DNA of 64,000 nucleotides from assembly GCA_020161535.1 (NCBI GenBank), contig JAIUNW010000012.1:52965-116964 (forward strand). Direction: 5' to 3'. A model generated the notes under the pieces. That model was not told where the DNA came from. It worked only from the letters and a program-made list of their open reading frames with translations, and made no database searches. Shown piece after piece: positions 18,542 through 27,188 of this stretch; the stretch's first letter is position 1, and every line of letters starts with the position of its first letter. This stretch comes from Bacteroidota bacterium. GTDB lineage: Bacteria; Bacteroidota; Bacteroidia; Chitinophagales; Chitinophagaceae. A program made the position numbers and the translations under genes.

Positions 18542-18946
18542 TTAGTTGGCAGTGAGATTGGTTCCGTTGGCCTGTACGTCTTCCTTGTATTTCGACGGGC
18601 ATTTCATCAGCATTTCTTTGCACTCGAACTGTCCGTTTTGCATACTGCCTTTGAGCACCAGCCGCTCGCTTTTCTCAAAATCGGTCGGTTTGGAATTGTG
18701 GTAGATCACTACGGTGCTATGCCCTAAAGTATCTACTGCTATGAATTTCATGTAGTTAGGGTTTTTCACCGGATCATATTCAACCGGCTGGCTCTTATCG
18801 AGCTTGGCGATTAGGTGAACAAATTTCCCTTCTTTTTGGCGGGCGGAGGCTACTGTATCATAGGTACTCAGGTCGCCCATATAACTAACCAGCACAGCAA
18901 TGGCGACCGCAATAAAAATGAGCAGGGCAATATGGGTCTTTTTCAT
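18542..18946 (-). CDS. ccmE: Heme chaperone CcmE, CxxxY type
   Basis: 134 residues from the ATG at 18944-18946; the in-frame extension to 19021 lacks signal-anchor character. One N-terminal membrane anchor (HIALLIFIAVAIAVLVSYM) is followed by an OB-fold domain (YDTVASARQKEGKFVHLIAKL..., VIYHNSKPTDFEKSERLVLKG). Classic CcmE binds heme covalently through His in LxxHxxxY. Here the site reads KCPSKYKED, with Cys116 in place of His and Tyr120 retained: the CxxxY form known from Desulfovibrio and archaea. It delivers heme to CcmF, encoded directly downstream. Confidence 0.9.
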   Translation of the reverse strand: MKKTHIALLIFIAVAIAVLVSYMGDLSTYDTVASARQKEGKFVHLIAKLDKSQPVEYDPVKNPNYMKFIAVDTLGHSTVVIYHNSKPTDFEKSERLVLKGSMQNGQFECKEMLMKCPSKYKEDVQANGTNLTAN

Positions 18947-19068
18947 GTTCAATGTGTTCCGGCGCGAAGTTAGCTGAAAAAGGGGTATTGCACCTGCCAA
19001 CGGTTTGGTTTTAATTTGCATCTGGATTTACATCGCTACCTTGCGTCCGTTTTTTAATACAACCTGAT

Positions 19069-20112
19069 ATGGATCTTTCAAAGTATGACGCCAATAGTTT
19101 GGGCAACCCGGCCTACAATCTTTTTGGTCTTCCCGTTACCGAATCCGATGCCCGTTTGGTCATCGTTCCCGTACCCTGGGAAGTAACCGTCAGTTACAGC
19201 GCGGGCACGTCCAGGGCGGCAGAAAGCATTCGCAAGGCCAGCCGCCAGGTCGACTTGTACGATGGCCAATACCATGACCTCTGGCGCAAGGGTTTTTACA
19301 TGCGGGAGGTCGATAAAAAAATTTTGTTAAAAAGCGACTACCTGCGCAAGGAGGCTGAACTCTATATCGATTATATCTCGTCGGGCGAGGAACTGGAAAA
19401 AAACAGTTTTATGTGCCGATCGCTGAAAGAAATCAACGAAGGCAGCCAGTTTCTGAACAATTGGGTGCATACCCAAACCAGTGAATTATTGCAACAGGGG
19501 AAATTGGTGGCCCTGTTGGGCGGCGACCACAGCACCCCTTTCGGCTTTATCAAAGCATTGGCGGAGAAACATCCTTCTTTCGGCATTCTTCAAATTGATG
19601 CCCACTGCGACCTGCGCAAGGCTTTCGAAAAATTCAAATACTCGCACGCCAGTGTGATGTACAATGTAATGGAAGAGATACCGGCCGTGAGCAAGTTGGT
19701 ACAATTGGGTGTGCGCGATTATTGCGACGAAGAAATCGATTATATCACCGCCAGCCAGGGCCGCATTGTACCTTTTTTCGATCGTGACGTGAAAGAGGCT
19801 TTGTACGAAGGCAATACCTGGAAATCGGTGGCTGATAAAGTGATTGATGCCCTTCCGGAAAAAGTCTATATCAGTTTTGATGTCGACGGACTCCAACCAA
19901 ATCTCTGCCCGAATACAGGCACGCCGGTTCCCGGCGGATTTGAACCTGACCAGTTGTTTTATCTTTTCCGTCGACTGACCGAAAGTGGCCGGCAGGTCAT
20001 TGCCTTTGACCTCAGCGAAGTGGGTGTGGGCGACAACGACTGGGATGCGAATGTGGGTGCCCGTTTGTTGTTTCGACTCTGCAATCTGCTCACCGCCAGC
20101 AACCTCCAATAA
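19069..20112 (+). CDS. Ureohydrolase (agmatinase/formimidoylglutamase-like)
   Basis: 347 residues of the arginase/agmatinase fold. Mn-binding motifs: LLGGDHSTPFGFIKAL, LQIDAHCDLRKAF with the usual DAHxD pattern, SHASVMYNVM, and ISFDVDGLQPNLCPNTGTPV (SFDxDxxDP-type, with Asp-Gly-Leu in the last half). It hydrolyses a guanidino or formimino substrate, releasing urea or formamide. Which one is not decidable here; no histidine-degradation or polyamine genes lie near. Its stop codon shares one base with the next ATG (TAATG). Confidence 0.85.
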   Translation: MDLSKYDANSLGNPAYNLFGLPVTESDARLVIVPVPWEVTVSYSAGTSRAAESIRKASRQVDLYDGQYHDLWRKGFYMREVDKKILLKSDYLRKEAELYIDYISSGEELEKNSFMCRSLKEINEGSQFLNNWVHTQTSELLQQGKLVALLGGDHSTPFGFIKALAEKHPSFGILQIDAHCDLRKAFEKFKYSHASVMYNVMEEIPAVSKLVQLGVRDYCDEEIDYITASQGRIVPFFDRDVKEALYEGNTWKSVADKVIDALPEKVYISFDVDGLQPNLCPNTGTPVPGGFEPDQLFYLFRRLTESGRQVIAFDLSEVGVGDNDWDANVGARLLFRLCNLLTASNLQ

Positions 20113-20675
20113 TGGCGGGCAACAAGGTTTTTGATTACGTGGTGACGCTGAAAAATCCCACGCAGAAATTCATCGACTATTTCAGTATCGGTACCATTTT
20201 CGTATCGCTGTTTCTTTTTATTGCGCAGTTTTTGGTTGGGGAAGAACGGCGTTGGATTCATGGCATCGGCTCGCTGCTGATACTGCTTTTATTTGGGCTG
20301 GGGTTGTATAAGTCTTTTGTGCGCAAGCAAGCTGTTTTTTACAGCCATGTGCTATTGATTACTGGTGTGATCTGGGCCAGCATGCCCTACTATCCCTGGT
20401 TAAGTATTCCATTTATTGTAATGGGTTTACTGGAGCGCCAGGCCAAAAAAAACCTGGAGATCGGGTTTGATGCAGAACAGATCGTCTTCAATAATTTTCC
20501 GCGTAAGTATTATGGTTGGCAGGATTTCTCCAATATTGTTTTGCGCGATAATATCCTGACCCTCGACTATGCCGACAATCGGCTGTTCCAACGCGAAACC
20601 ATCGATGAAGAGGGTGATGCCGACGAAGATGAGTTCAATGCCTATTGCCAGGCGCGGTTGGCGGCCGTCTCCTGA
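20112..20675 (+). CDS. Uncharacterised membrane protein
   Basis: 187 residues. Three to four hydrophobic segments (FIDYFSIGTIFVSLFLFIAQ; IGSLLILLLFGLGLYKSF; VLLITGVIWASMPYYPWLSI) are followed by a soluble tail with alternating hydrophobic pattern (IGFDAEQIVFNNFPRKYYGW...NIVLRDNILTLDY), resembling a small PH-like domain, and an acidic end (DEEGDADEDEF). I do not recognise a family. It is translationally linked to the ureohydrolase by the TAATG overlap. Confidence 0.7.
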   Translation: MAGNKVFDYVVTLKNPTQKFIDYFSIGTIFVSLFLFIAQFLVGEERRWIHGIGSLLILLLFGLGLYKSFVRKQAVFYSHVLLITGVIWASMPYYPWLSIPFIVMGLLERQAKKNLEIGFDAEQIVFNNFPRKYYGWQDFSNIVLRDNILTLDYADNRLFQRETIDEEGDADEDEFNAYCQARLAAVS

Positions 20676-20720
20676 CCAAAATGGCTTTCTAGGCCTGCAG
20701 AAAAGTCGTTAGAAACGCAG

Positions 20721-20728
20721 TACCTTCG
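20721..20728 (+). promoter_or_regulatory. Near-consensus -7 box (TACCTTCG) of the radical SAM gene
   Basis: Seven of eight positions of TAnnTTTG, ending 4 bases before the ATG at 20733; consistent with the leaderless pattern seen elsewhere in the window. Confidence 0.35.
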
Positions 20729-20732
20729 CGCG

Positions 20733-22031
20733 ATGGTAAAACCCAGCACCCCTTTTCTTTTATACTCCGACGGAAAGGGAAATATTTTTGAAGACAGTAG
20801 CTTATATGCCACTGGCCGCAGCGGATGGGACGTGTACCCGGTGCCCGACGAAGACTGGATTGAATTACCCGAAGGTGGCAACCTGTATGAATTGCCGGGT
20901 CGTCGCGGTATTGGAATCGATGTCAACACCGGCGAGATGCGTCTTTGCGAAAAGGGTTGGGCCGTAGCCGCTTTTATTCCGCCGGCCCATACCGGTTTGT
21001 TTATTGCAGCCTATGAAACTGCGCCCGATGCGCCTACGCTCCCGCTGTTTTGTTATACTGCCGCCGGTTGGCTCGATGGCAAATTTGTGGTGCCAGCCGT
21101 GCGCATTGAAGCGGATATCAGGCAGGAATGTGCGGGCTACGATGATGGTATTATTCTTTCGGGCGTGGAGCAAATGACCAAGGTCTATCCGCACAATCGA
21201 TTGGTGAAACACCTCGCTGAAAATTGTTGCAACTCTTACCATTGTCCCGCGGCGCGCAACTATTTCATGGGTCGCTGGGAATGCCCGGTGCCGGCTTCGC
21301 CTGCCTGCAATGCCAACTGCGTCGGTTGTATTTCATTGCAACCCGATGAAGAGCCGATTGTAAGCACGCAAGACCGGTTGCAGTTCAAGCCATCGGCCGA
21401 AGAGATTGTTGAATTCACGGTGCCGCATTTGCAAACAGCACCGTTTCCGTTGGTCAGCTTCGGCCAGGGTTGCGAAGGTGAACCATTGCTCATGTGGGAA
21501 ACCATCCGCGAAGCGATTATCGAAATCAGAAAACATACTGATAAGGGTAGCATCAATATCAATACCAATGGATCAAAGCCCGATGCCGTACAGAAACTGG
21601 CGGAAGCAGGACTAAACAGCATTCGCGTGAGTACCAATTCGGCGCGTCGGGAGATTTACATGCCTTATTATCGCCCGAACAACTACGATTTTAATGATAT
21701 TGTAGAGAGCCTCAAAGTGATGCGTGCCCATGGTGGTTGGACTTCGATCAATTATTTTGTTTTCCCCGGCATGACTGATAGTGAAGCGGAGTACGAAGCC
21801 TTGCGGCAACTCATCATCGACACCGATCTCTGCATGATCCAGTGGCGCAATTTCAATATTGACCCCGACTGGTATTTGGGAAAAATTGGCGTTACCGATA
21901 CGGGCGAATGCATGGGCATCAAACAAATGATGGAATTGATACGAGAAGAATTTCCGACATTAAAATTCGGGTATTATAATCCGCCGATGGAAAGAATCAA
22001 AGGCAACTACGAACTGGACTTTGCACATTGA
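20733..22031 (+). CDS. Radical SAM protein of unknown substrate
   Basis: 432 residues. C192xxxC196xxC199 in PACNANCVGC is the [4Fe-4S]-SAM motif, followed by VSFGQGCEGEPLL (GGE-like motif), INTNGSKPDAV, and the TIM-barrel strand INYFVFPGMTDSEAE. Cysteines at about 165-184 (ENCCNSYHCP...WECP) may bind an auxiliary cluster. The ~180-residue N-terminal region has no clear match to known domains. The DMT transporter gene overlaps its stop by 4 bases. Substrate unknown. Confidence 0.85.
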   Translation: MVKPSTPFLLYSDGKGNIFEDSSLYATGRSGWDVYPVPDEDWIELPEGGNLYELPGRRGIGIDVNTGEMRLCEKGWAVAAFIPPAHTGLFIAAYETAPDAPTLPLFCYTAAGWLDGKFVVPAVRIEADIRQECAGYDDGIILSGVEQMTKVYPHNRLVKHLAENCCNSYHCPAARNYFMGRWECPVPASPACNANCVGCISLQPDEEPIVSTQDRLQFKPSAEEIVEFTVPHLQTAPFPLVSFGQGCEGEPLLMWETIREAIIEIRKHTDKGSININTNGSKPDAVQKLAEAGLNSIRVSTNSARREIYMPYYRPNNYDFNDIVESLKVMRAHGGWTSINYFVFPGMTDSEAEYEALRQLIIDTDLCMIQWRNFNIDPDWYLGKIGVTDTGECMGIKQMMELIREEFPTLKFGYYNPPMERIKGNYELDFAH

Positions 22032-22933
22032 CGAACCAACTAACCGTTAGAAAAGGAATTTTATTTGCCATCCTGGCCTGCTTCATCTGGAGCGGCAATT
22101 TTATTATTGCCCGCGCCGTGATCAAAGAGATTCCGCCCATTAGCCTGGCCTTTTTCCGGTGGACGACCGCATCGATTTTGCTCCTGCCTTTTGCCTGGAA
22201 AACAGTTGTCACCGACTGGCCCCTGGTTTGGCAGCACAAGAATTATTTCGTGTGGACGGCGCTGTTCGGCATCACATTCTTCAATACGTTTATTTATATC
22301 GCGGGACATTATACCGCGGCCATCAACCTCGCGTTGATTGGTACTACCTCCTCGCCTATTATGGCCATTGTACTGGCGCGGATTTTTTTGCGGGAAAAAA
22401 TTTCCTGGCAACGGGCGGTTGGCCTGCTGGTTTGTGTAAGCGGCATCTTGTTGTTATTGTCGAAGGGGCATTGGGCTACTTTGTTATCGCTTGAGTTCAA
22501 TGCGGGCGATGCCATCGTATTACTAGGCGCGCTTTCTTTTGCGGTGTACAATGTATTGGTGCGAAGAAAGCCCGCGGGCATCCATCCATTGTCGTTCCTC
22601 ATGCTGGTATTTGCGATGGGTGCACTCTTTCTTTTGCCCGGATGGTTATGGGAAAAAAGAAATTATCCGCCGATTGAATGGACGCCCCATTTGCTGGGCG
22701 TGATTGCCTTTCTCGGGCTTGGTACTTCGGTGGTTGCTTATCTGTTGTGGAATGCAGCGATCAGCACACTGGGGGCAGCACGTACTTCTTTGTTTGGCAA
22801 CCTGATTCCCTTGTTTGCGAGTTTTGAAGCGGCGATCTTGCTGCACGAAAAAGTGAGTTGGTTGCACATCATTTGCAGCCTCATTATTATTGTCGGATTG
22901 TTGTTGGCGAACAGCACGAAAAAACTATTTTGA
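22028..22933 (+). CDS. DMT-family transporter (two EamA domains)
   Basis: 301 residues with ten hydrophobic segments in two five-helix repeats. FAILACFIWSGNFIIARAV and the second-repeat GALSFAVYNVLVRR and LWNAAISTLGAARTSLFGNL match EamA drug/metabolite transporters. The start is TTG at 22028-22030, sharing TTGA with the TGA stop of the radical SAM gene; there is no suitable ATG nearby that keeps helix 1. Coupling suggests export or import of a metabolite related to the radical SAM product (inference). Confidence 0.82.
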   Translation: MTNQLTVRKGILFAILACFIWSGNFIIARAVIKEIPPISLAFFRWTTASILLLPFAWKTVVTDWPLVWQHKNYFVWTALFGITFFNTFIYIAGHYTAAINLALIGTTSSPIMAIVLARIFLREKISWQRAVGLLVCVSGILLLLSKGHWATLLSLEFNAGDAIVLLGALSFAVYNVLVRRKPAGIHPLSFLMLVFAMGALFLLPGWLWEKRNYPPIEWTPHLLGVIAFLGLGTSVVAYLLWNAAISTLGAARTSLFGNLIPLFASFEAAILLHEKVSWLHIICSLIIIVGLLLANSTKKLF

Positions 22934-22995
22934 TTTTAACATTTTCGAACGCTTAATACGACCTTAATCCGGAATTTGGCCTTAATTTTACTGCC

Positions 22996-23871
22996 ATGAC
23001 CACGACATTTGAAACAGAGAAAAACCTGCGTGCCGGTGGCTATACCGCCAGTGTGTTGGGTGCCCTTTTGTTGATCCTGTTCTTTGTTCGCTGGTCTTTA
23101 CCGGTCGTGCCGCCGCCCATCATGGAAGACGGTATTGAAGTGAATCTCGGTAACAGTGATGAAGGCCTTGGTGACGACCAGCCTAAATCGCCCGAATCAC
23201 CCGCGCCTGCTGAACAGCCGCAATACACGCCGCCCAAAGCGGTGGTAGCAGCGGCCGAAGAGCAGAAAGACGTGGAAACCGACGATACCGAAGAAGATGC
23301 ACCGGTGGTGAAAAAGCCTGAAAAGGCCAAACCCACTGCCACCAAGATCCCGGAAAAGGAAACGGCAGAAAAGCCAACATCCGCACCAGCAAAGCCCGTT
23401 TTGAATCCAGTACCTGCCCCTCCCAAACCGAAGGCTGTGTTCAAAGGTGTTAGCGGCAATGGCACCGGTGGTAATGAAGCCGATTCTTATAAAAAAGGCG
23501 GTAACCAGGGTATTGCCGGTGGCACCGGCGACCAGGGCAAACCTGGCGGTGACCCCGATAGCAAAAATTACAGTGGCAATGGTGGATCGGGTAAATCGGG
23601 TGTCAGCATCTCTCGTGGATTAGCGGGCAGGAGAATTACCAGCTTCCCGTCTTTTGAAGATGACTTCAACGAAAATGCAAAAGTGGCTGTTGATATTCGC
23701 GTGGATGAAGCAGGCAAAGTGGTATCGGCCGTTTTCCAACCGCGTGGCTCAACCACCTCCAATCCCAATCTGAAATCGATCGCCAACCGTAAAGCGATGC
23801 TCCTGAAATTCAACCCCGGCAGCGAAGAACAAATCGGTACCATCATTTTCAATTTCCGGTTGAAGAATTAA
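22996..23871 (+). CDS. TonB-like energy transducer
   Basis: 291 residues. One N-terminal membrane anchor (ASVLGALLLILFFVRWSLPV) is followed by a long Pro/Glu/Lys-rich linker (about 60-150), a Gly-rich stretch (GNGTGGNEADSYKKGGNQGI), and a C-terminal domain (KVAVDIRVDEAGKVVSAVFQ...IIFNFRLKN) like the TonB/TolA C-terminus. It should couple an ExbB-ExbD motor to outer membrane receptors, but those genes are not seen in the window on its upstream side. It is followed 97 bases on by folC. Confidence 0.8.
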   Translation: MTTTFETEKNLRAGGYTASVLGALLLILFFVRWSLPVVPPPIMEDGIEVNLGNSDEGLGDDQPKSPESPAPAEQPQYTPPKAVVAAAEEQKDVETDDTEEDAPVVKKPEKAKPTATKIPEKETAEKPTSAPAKPVLNPVPAPPKPKAVFKGVSGNGTGGNEADSYKKGGNQGIAGGTGDQGKPGGDPDSKNYSGNGGSGKSGVSISRGLAGRRITSFPSFEDDFNENAKVAVDIRVDEAGKVVSAVFQPRGSTTSNPNLKSIANRKAMLLKFNPGSEEQIGTIIFNFRLKN

Positions 23872-23968
23872 CATCCTTTGCGATAGCAATTTTTACGGAT
23901 GTTTACTCGATAGGCAACGGCTATCAGAATTCAGGGCGATGCACTAACTTGCTGCGTCTGCAAATACC

Positions 23969-25276
23969 ATGGATTACGCTGCAACTTTAGACTACCTGTA
24001 CAATCGCCTGCCCCTTTTCAGCAAACAGGGTGCTAGTGCTTATAAGAAAGACCTGCACAATATCATTGCACTGGAAGAAATCAACGGCAACAATTATCGT
24101 CGCTTTAAAACCATTCATGTGGCGGGCACCAATGGCAAGGGGTCTACCAGTCACATGCTGGCAGCCATCTTACAGGAAGCCGGTTATAAAACGGGTTTGT
24201 ACACCAGTCCGCATTTACACGATTTCCGCGAGCGCATCCGCATCAATGGTGCCATGATTCCTGAAGCTTTTGTGGTTGATTTCACCGCTGCCATGCAGGA
24301 GCCCATTGAACAGATCGAACCTTCTTTTTTTGAACTCACCGTCAGCATGGCTTTTGCATGGTTTGCCGAACAGCAGATCGATATTGCCGTGATAGAAACC
24401 GGGCTTGGCGGTCGGCTCGACAGTACCAATATCATCGAACCCGAACTCAGTGTGATCACCAATATCGGTATGGATCACATGAATATTTTAGGCGATAGCC
24501 TGGCGGCCATCGCCAGCGAAAAAGCAGGTATCATCAAAGGCGGGGTGCCGGTGGTGATTGGCGAATGGTTGCCCGAAACCCAGCCGGTATTTGAACAGAA
24601 AGCCAATGCAGCAGCAGCGGCCCTCCACTATGCACCGGCCGAATTTGCGATCATAGAATGGCAATCTGACGATGAGCTATTGCAAGTAACGGTGCAACAA
24701 AAACACCGCGAAGATGCACAACAATACAAGCTGGACCTGCCCGGCGTTTACCAATTGAAAAACCTGCTCACGGTACTCTGTGCCGTGCGACAGTTGCGGC
24801 AAATGGGCTGGCAGATAACCGAAAAAGCCGTTCATAACGGGCTGGCACACACGAAAAAGCTAACCGGCCTGCACGGGCGCTGGGAACAGATCGCCAGCTC
24901 GCCAAAAACCGTGTTGGATGTAGGGCACAATGAAGACGGCATCAAAGCCATCGTGCGGCAACTGGAACTGGAAACTTTTGAACACCTGCACATCGTGATC
25001 GGCATGGTGAAAGACAAAGACATCAGCACAGTTTTATCGCTCTTACCCAAGGCAGCTACCTATTATTTTACCCGTGCACAAATTCCACGCGCCCTGCCCG
25101 TGGCCGACTTACAGGCGCAGGCCGCGGCGGCCGGTTTAACCGGCAACCCCTTCGACACGGTTAACGAGGCCCTGTTGGCGGCCCGGCAGGCCGCAGCACC
25201 CGACGACCTGGTACTGGTTTGCGGCAGTGTATTCATCGTCGGCGAACTTACCCGACGGGTGGCACCCGACGGGTAG
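23969..25276 (+). CDS. folC: Bifunctional folylpolyglutamate/dihydrofolate synthase
   Basis: 435 residues; Mur ligase fold. HVAGTNGKGSTSHMLA is the ATP P-loop (about 50-65), followed by YTSPHLHDFRERIRING, ETGLGGRLDSTN and ITNIGMDHMNILG. The C-terminal ligase domain contains VLDVGHNEDGIKAIV. It adds glutamate to dihydropteroate and folates. The last residues, TRRVAPDG, are encoded by the first two units of an 11-bp palindromic repeat, and the TAG stop lies just after the second unit. The genuine family tail probably ended earlier. The 3' end overlaps the convergent NUDIX gene by 29 bases. Confidence 0.93.
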   Translation: MDYAATLDYLYNRLPLFSKQGASAYKKDLHNIIALEEINGNNYRRFKTIHVAGTNGKGSTSHMLAAILQEAGYKTGLYTSPHLHDFRERIRINGAMIPEAFVVDFTAAMQEPIEQIEPSFFELTVSMAFAWFAEQQIDIAVIETGLGGRLDSTNIIEPELSVITNIGMDHMNILGDSLAAIASEKAGIIKGGVPVVIGEWLPETQPVFEQKANAAAAALHYAPAEFAIIEWQSDDELLQVTVQQKHREDAQQYKLDLPGVYQLKNLLTVLCAVRQLRQMGWQITEKAVHNGLAHTKKLTGLHGRWEQIASSPKTVLDVGHNEDGIKAIVRQLELETFEHLHIVIGMVKDKDISTVLSLLPKAATYYFTRAQIPRALPVADLQAQAAAAGLTGNPFDTVNEALLAARQAAAPDDLVLVCGSVFIVGELTRRVAPDG

Positions 25277-25847
25277 AACCCGACGGGTGGGCTTGCAACA
25301 AGCCCAGTTTTAGCAGGGCGTAAAAGATGCAGTTGGCGTGCAGCGACTGTACAATCTGGTTGTTGATCAGCATTTGCAGCAGTTCGTTCAGCGGAATTTC
25401 AACCACTTGAATTTCTTCGTTGTGGTCAAGGTGCTGGCTGCCGGTTTTCACGCCGCCGGTAGCGAGATACAACTCGGTAAAGCCGGTCAGCACGCCGGGA
25501 TTGCCTGCAACCCGACCCAGGTATTCCACCTGCGGAAAAGAGTAACCGGTCTCTTCCATCAGCTCGCGGCGCATGCCGGTCACAAAATCTTCGCCGGGAT
25601 CAATAAAACCACCGGGTGTTTCGAGTAGCACCTGCCCGATCGGATGCCGGTACTGCCGGGTCATCAACACTTTGCCCTCGGCCGTGAGTGCCACTGCGGT
25701 GGCCGAGGTTGGCAGCTCAACCACAAAATAAGGATCAACGATTACACCGTCTTGCCGGCGGCAGCGATCGCGGCGCGCGGTGAAATAAACATGGTTGCTG
25801 ATGTATTCAGACGATAGAATATCCCATTTCAATGGTTGTTCAGACAT
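25248..25847 (-). CDS. NUDIX hydrolase, ADP-ribose pyrophosphatase type
   Basis: 199 residues. A complete Nudix box, GFIDPGEDFVTGMRRELMEE followed by TGY, fits Gx5Ex7REUxEExGU. The N-terminal region (ISNHVYFTARRDRCRRQDG...PYFVVELPTSATAVAL) and the PIGQVLLETPGG segment fit ADP-ribose/NDP-sugar pyrophosphatases. The final HPSGSTRRVPPVG is translated from the 11-bp palindrome triplet shared with the end of folC, so the natural C-terminus is likely shorter. It lies 1 base after the DinB gene stop region, same strand, probably co-transcribed. Confidence 0.88.
   Translation of the reverse strand: MSEQPLKWDILSSEYISNHVYFTARRDRCRRQDGVIVDPYFVVELPTSATAVALTAEGKVLMTRQYRHPIGQVLLETPGGFIDPGEDFVTGMRRELMEETGYSFPQVEYLGRVAGNPGVLTGFTELYLATGGVKTGSQHLDHNEEIQVVEIPLNELLQMLINNQIVQSLHANCIFYALLKLGLLQAHPSGSTRRVPPVG
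25250..25288. repeat. Palindrome triplet 1: three ACCCGACGGGT units, 14-bp period
   Basis: Identical 11-bp units at 25250-25260, 25264-25274 and 25278-25288, separated by GGC and AGA. Each unit is a palindrome apart from its central base (ACCCG-A-CGGGT). It lies at the junction of two convergent genes and codes for both C-terminal tails. The same arrangement recurs at 43608 and 51060. Confidence 0.9.
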
Positions 25848-25848
25848 G

Positions 25849-26373
25849 TCACCAATTCATTTTGTCGCGTAAGCTGGTTATATGGGCCACATGGTGGCGA
25901 CCATGCCAGGCATACATGCCTAACAGGAACCACAATGTCATCTCTTTTCCTTGTGCCGGATGAATCACCAATCGTTGTTGGAGGGTAACCGCATCTACCG
26001 TTTTCAGCATTGCATACCAACGCGTGTGCAAAGCATGTAGTAAGGTCAGGCTGACATTGATGGGCGTCTCCTTGACGTCGTTGAGCAATACCCAGGCATT
26101 TTCATCATAGGGTTTGATGACCGGTTTGTCTTCGGTAAGGCCCAACCTGAACCGGACATAGGCATTGATATGGCTGTCTGCCACGTGGTGCACGAGTTGC
26201 TTGACCGTCCAGCCCCCCTCGCGGTAGGGCGTATCCAGTTGCGCCTCGTCGAGGTTCAATATGGCATTTTCAAGTCGCTGGGGCAACACACTGATGTCGA
26301 GCAGCCAGGCTTGCCGCTGCTGTTCAGAAAAAGACTGGGGCTCATATTTGCCGATGGGATAACGGGGATCCAT
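25849..26373 (-). CDS. DinB/YfiT-family putative thiol transferase
   Basis: 174 residues. Four-helix bundle of the DinB/YfiT superfamily with three metal-binding His: HHVADSHINAYVR, and HGRHHVAHIT at the C-terminus. RYPIGKYEPQ at the N-terminus and GGWTVKQLVHHVADSH are typical of YfiT, a Zn/Ni protein grouped with bacillithiol S-transferases. BshC at 40701 shows that bacillithiol is made here. The ATG at 26371-26373 avoids overlap with the upstream ATPase gene; the alternative at 26394 would overlap it by 8 bases. Confidence 0.85.
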   Translation of the reverse strand: MDPRYPIGKYEPQSFSEQQRQAWLLDISVLPQRLENAILNLDEAQLDTPYREGGWTVKQLVHHVADSHINAYVRFRLGLTEDKPVIKPYDENAWVLLNDVKETPINVSLTLLHALHTRWYAMLKTVDAVTLQQRLVIHPAQGKEMTLWFLLGMYAWHGRHHVAHITSLRDKMNW

Positions 26374-26386
26374 AGTCGAATTTATT

Positions 26387-27172
26387 TTATACATCTCTGC
26401 GAAGCGCTTTGCCGGTCATGTGTATGAAAACATCTTCCAGGTTGGCGCGTTTTACTTCTTTGGGACGTTCAAAACCGGTGGCAACCAGTTGGTCGATCAA
26501 TTCATCCGGCGAAGCCAGTGCAATGATTTTACCGCTGTCGATAATAGCCACCCGATCGCAAAGCACTTCGGCTTCGTCCATATAATGCGTGGTCAAAATA
26601 ACCGTGGTGCCTTTGGCGCGGATACCGGCAATTAAATCCCATAGGTTGCGACGTGCCTGCGGATCAAGTCCGGTGGTGGGCTCATCTAAAAAAATAATCT
26701 GTGGCTCGTTGATCAAGGTGGTGGCAATGGAGAATCGTTGTTTTTGTCCGCCGCTCAGGTCCTTGAACTTCGCTTTTGCTTTTTCTTTTAAATCAACCAG
26801 TGCCAGGAAATCCATCGGGTTAATAGCGCGGTTGTATAAACCGGCAAACAATTCCAGCAATTGAATCAGGTTGAGTCCGGGGTAATATCCCGATGCCTGC
26901 AACTGCACGCCGATGATTCTTTTTATCGCCGAAGGATCTGCATCGAGGTCGAAGCCGGCAATCTGCACTTTACCGCTTGTTTTTTCCCGAAGCGTTTCCA
27001 TGATTTCGAGGGTGGTCGATTTGCCGGCGCCATTGGGACCCAGCAAACCAAAAATTTCGCCGGGATACACCTCAAAACTGATGCCTTTCACCGCCTCGAA
27101 CTGGCCATATTTTTTACGGAGATCCTGTACGCGGATGATGGGTGCTGTCGACCTACTCGGTTCCTTCGTCAT
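26387..27172 (-). CDS. ABC transporter ATP-binding protein (ABC-2/DrrA type)
   Basis: 261 residues: Walker A GPNGAGKST, Q-loop VQLQASGYYPGL, signature LSGGQKQRFS, Walker B IIFLDEPTTGLD and switch His LTTHYMDEAE. The sequence is closest to ATPases of ABC-2 exporters. No permease gene is adjacent on either side, so it is an orphan in this window; the partner must be elsewhere. The C-terminal DVFIHMTGKALR is family-typical. Confidence 0.88.
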   Translation of the reverse strand: MTKEPSRSTAPIIRVQDLRKKYGQFEAVKGISFEVYPGEIFGLLGPNGAGKSTTLEIMETLREKTSGKVQIAGFDLDADPSAIKRIIGVQLQASGYYPGLNLIQLLELFAGLYNRAINPMDFLALVDLKEKAKAKFKDLSGGQKQRFSIATTLINEPQIIFLDEPTTGLDPQARRNLWDLIAGIRAKGTTVILTTHYMDEAEVLCDRVAIIDSGKIIALASPDELIDQLVATGFERPKEVKRANLEDVFIHMTGKALRRDV

Positions 27173-27188
27173 GCGACGAATGTAACCA

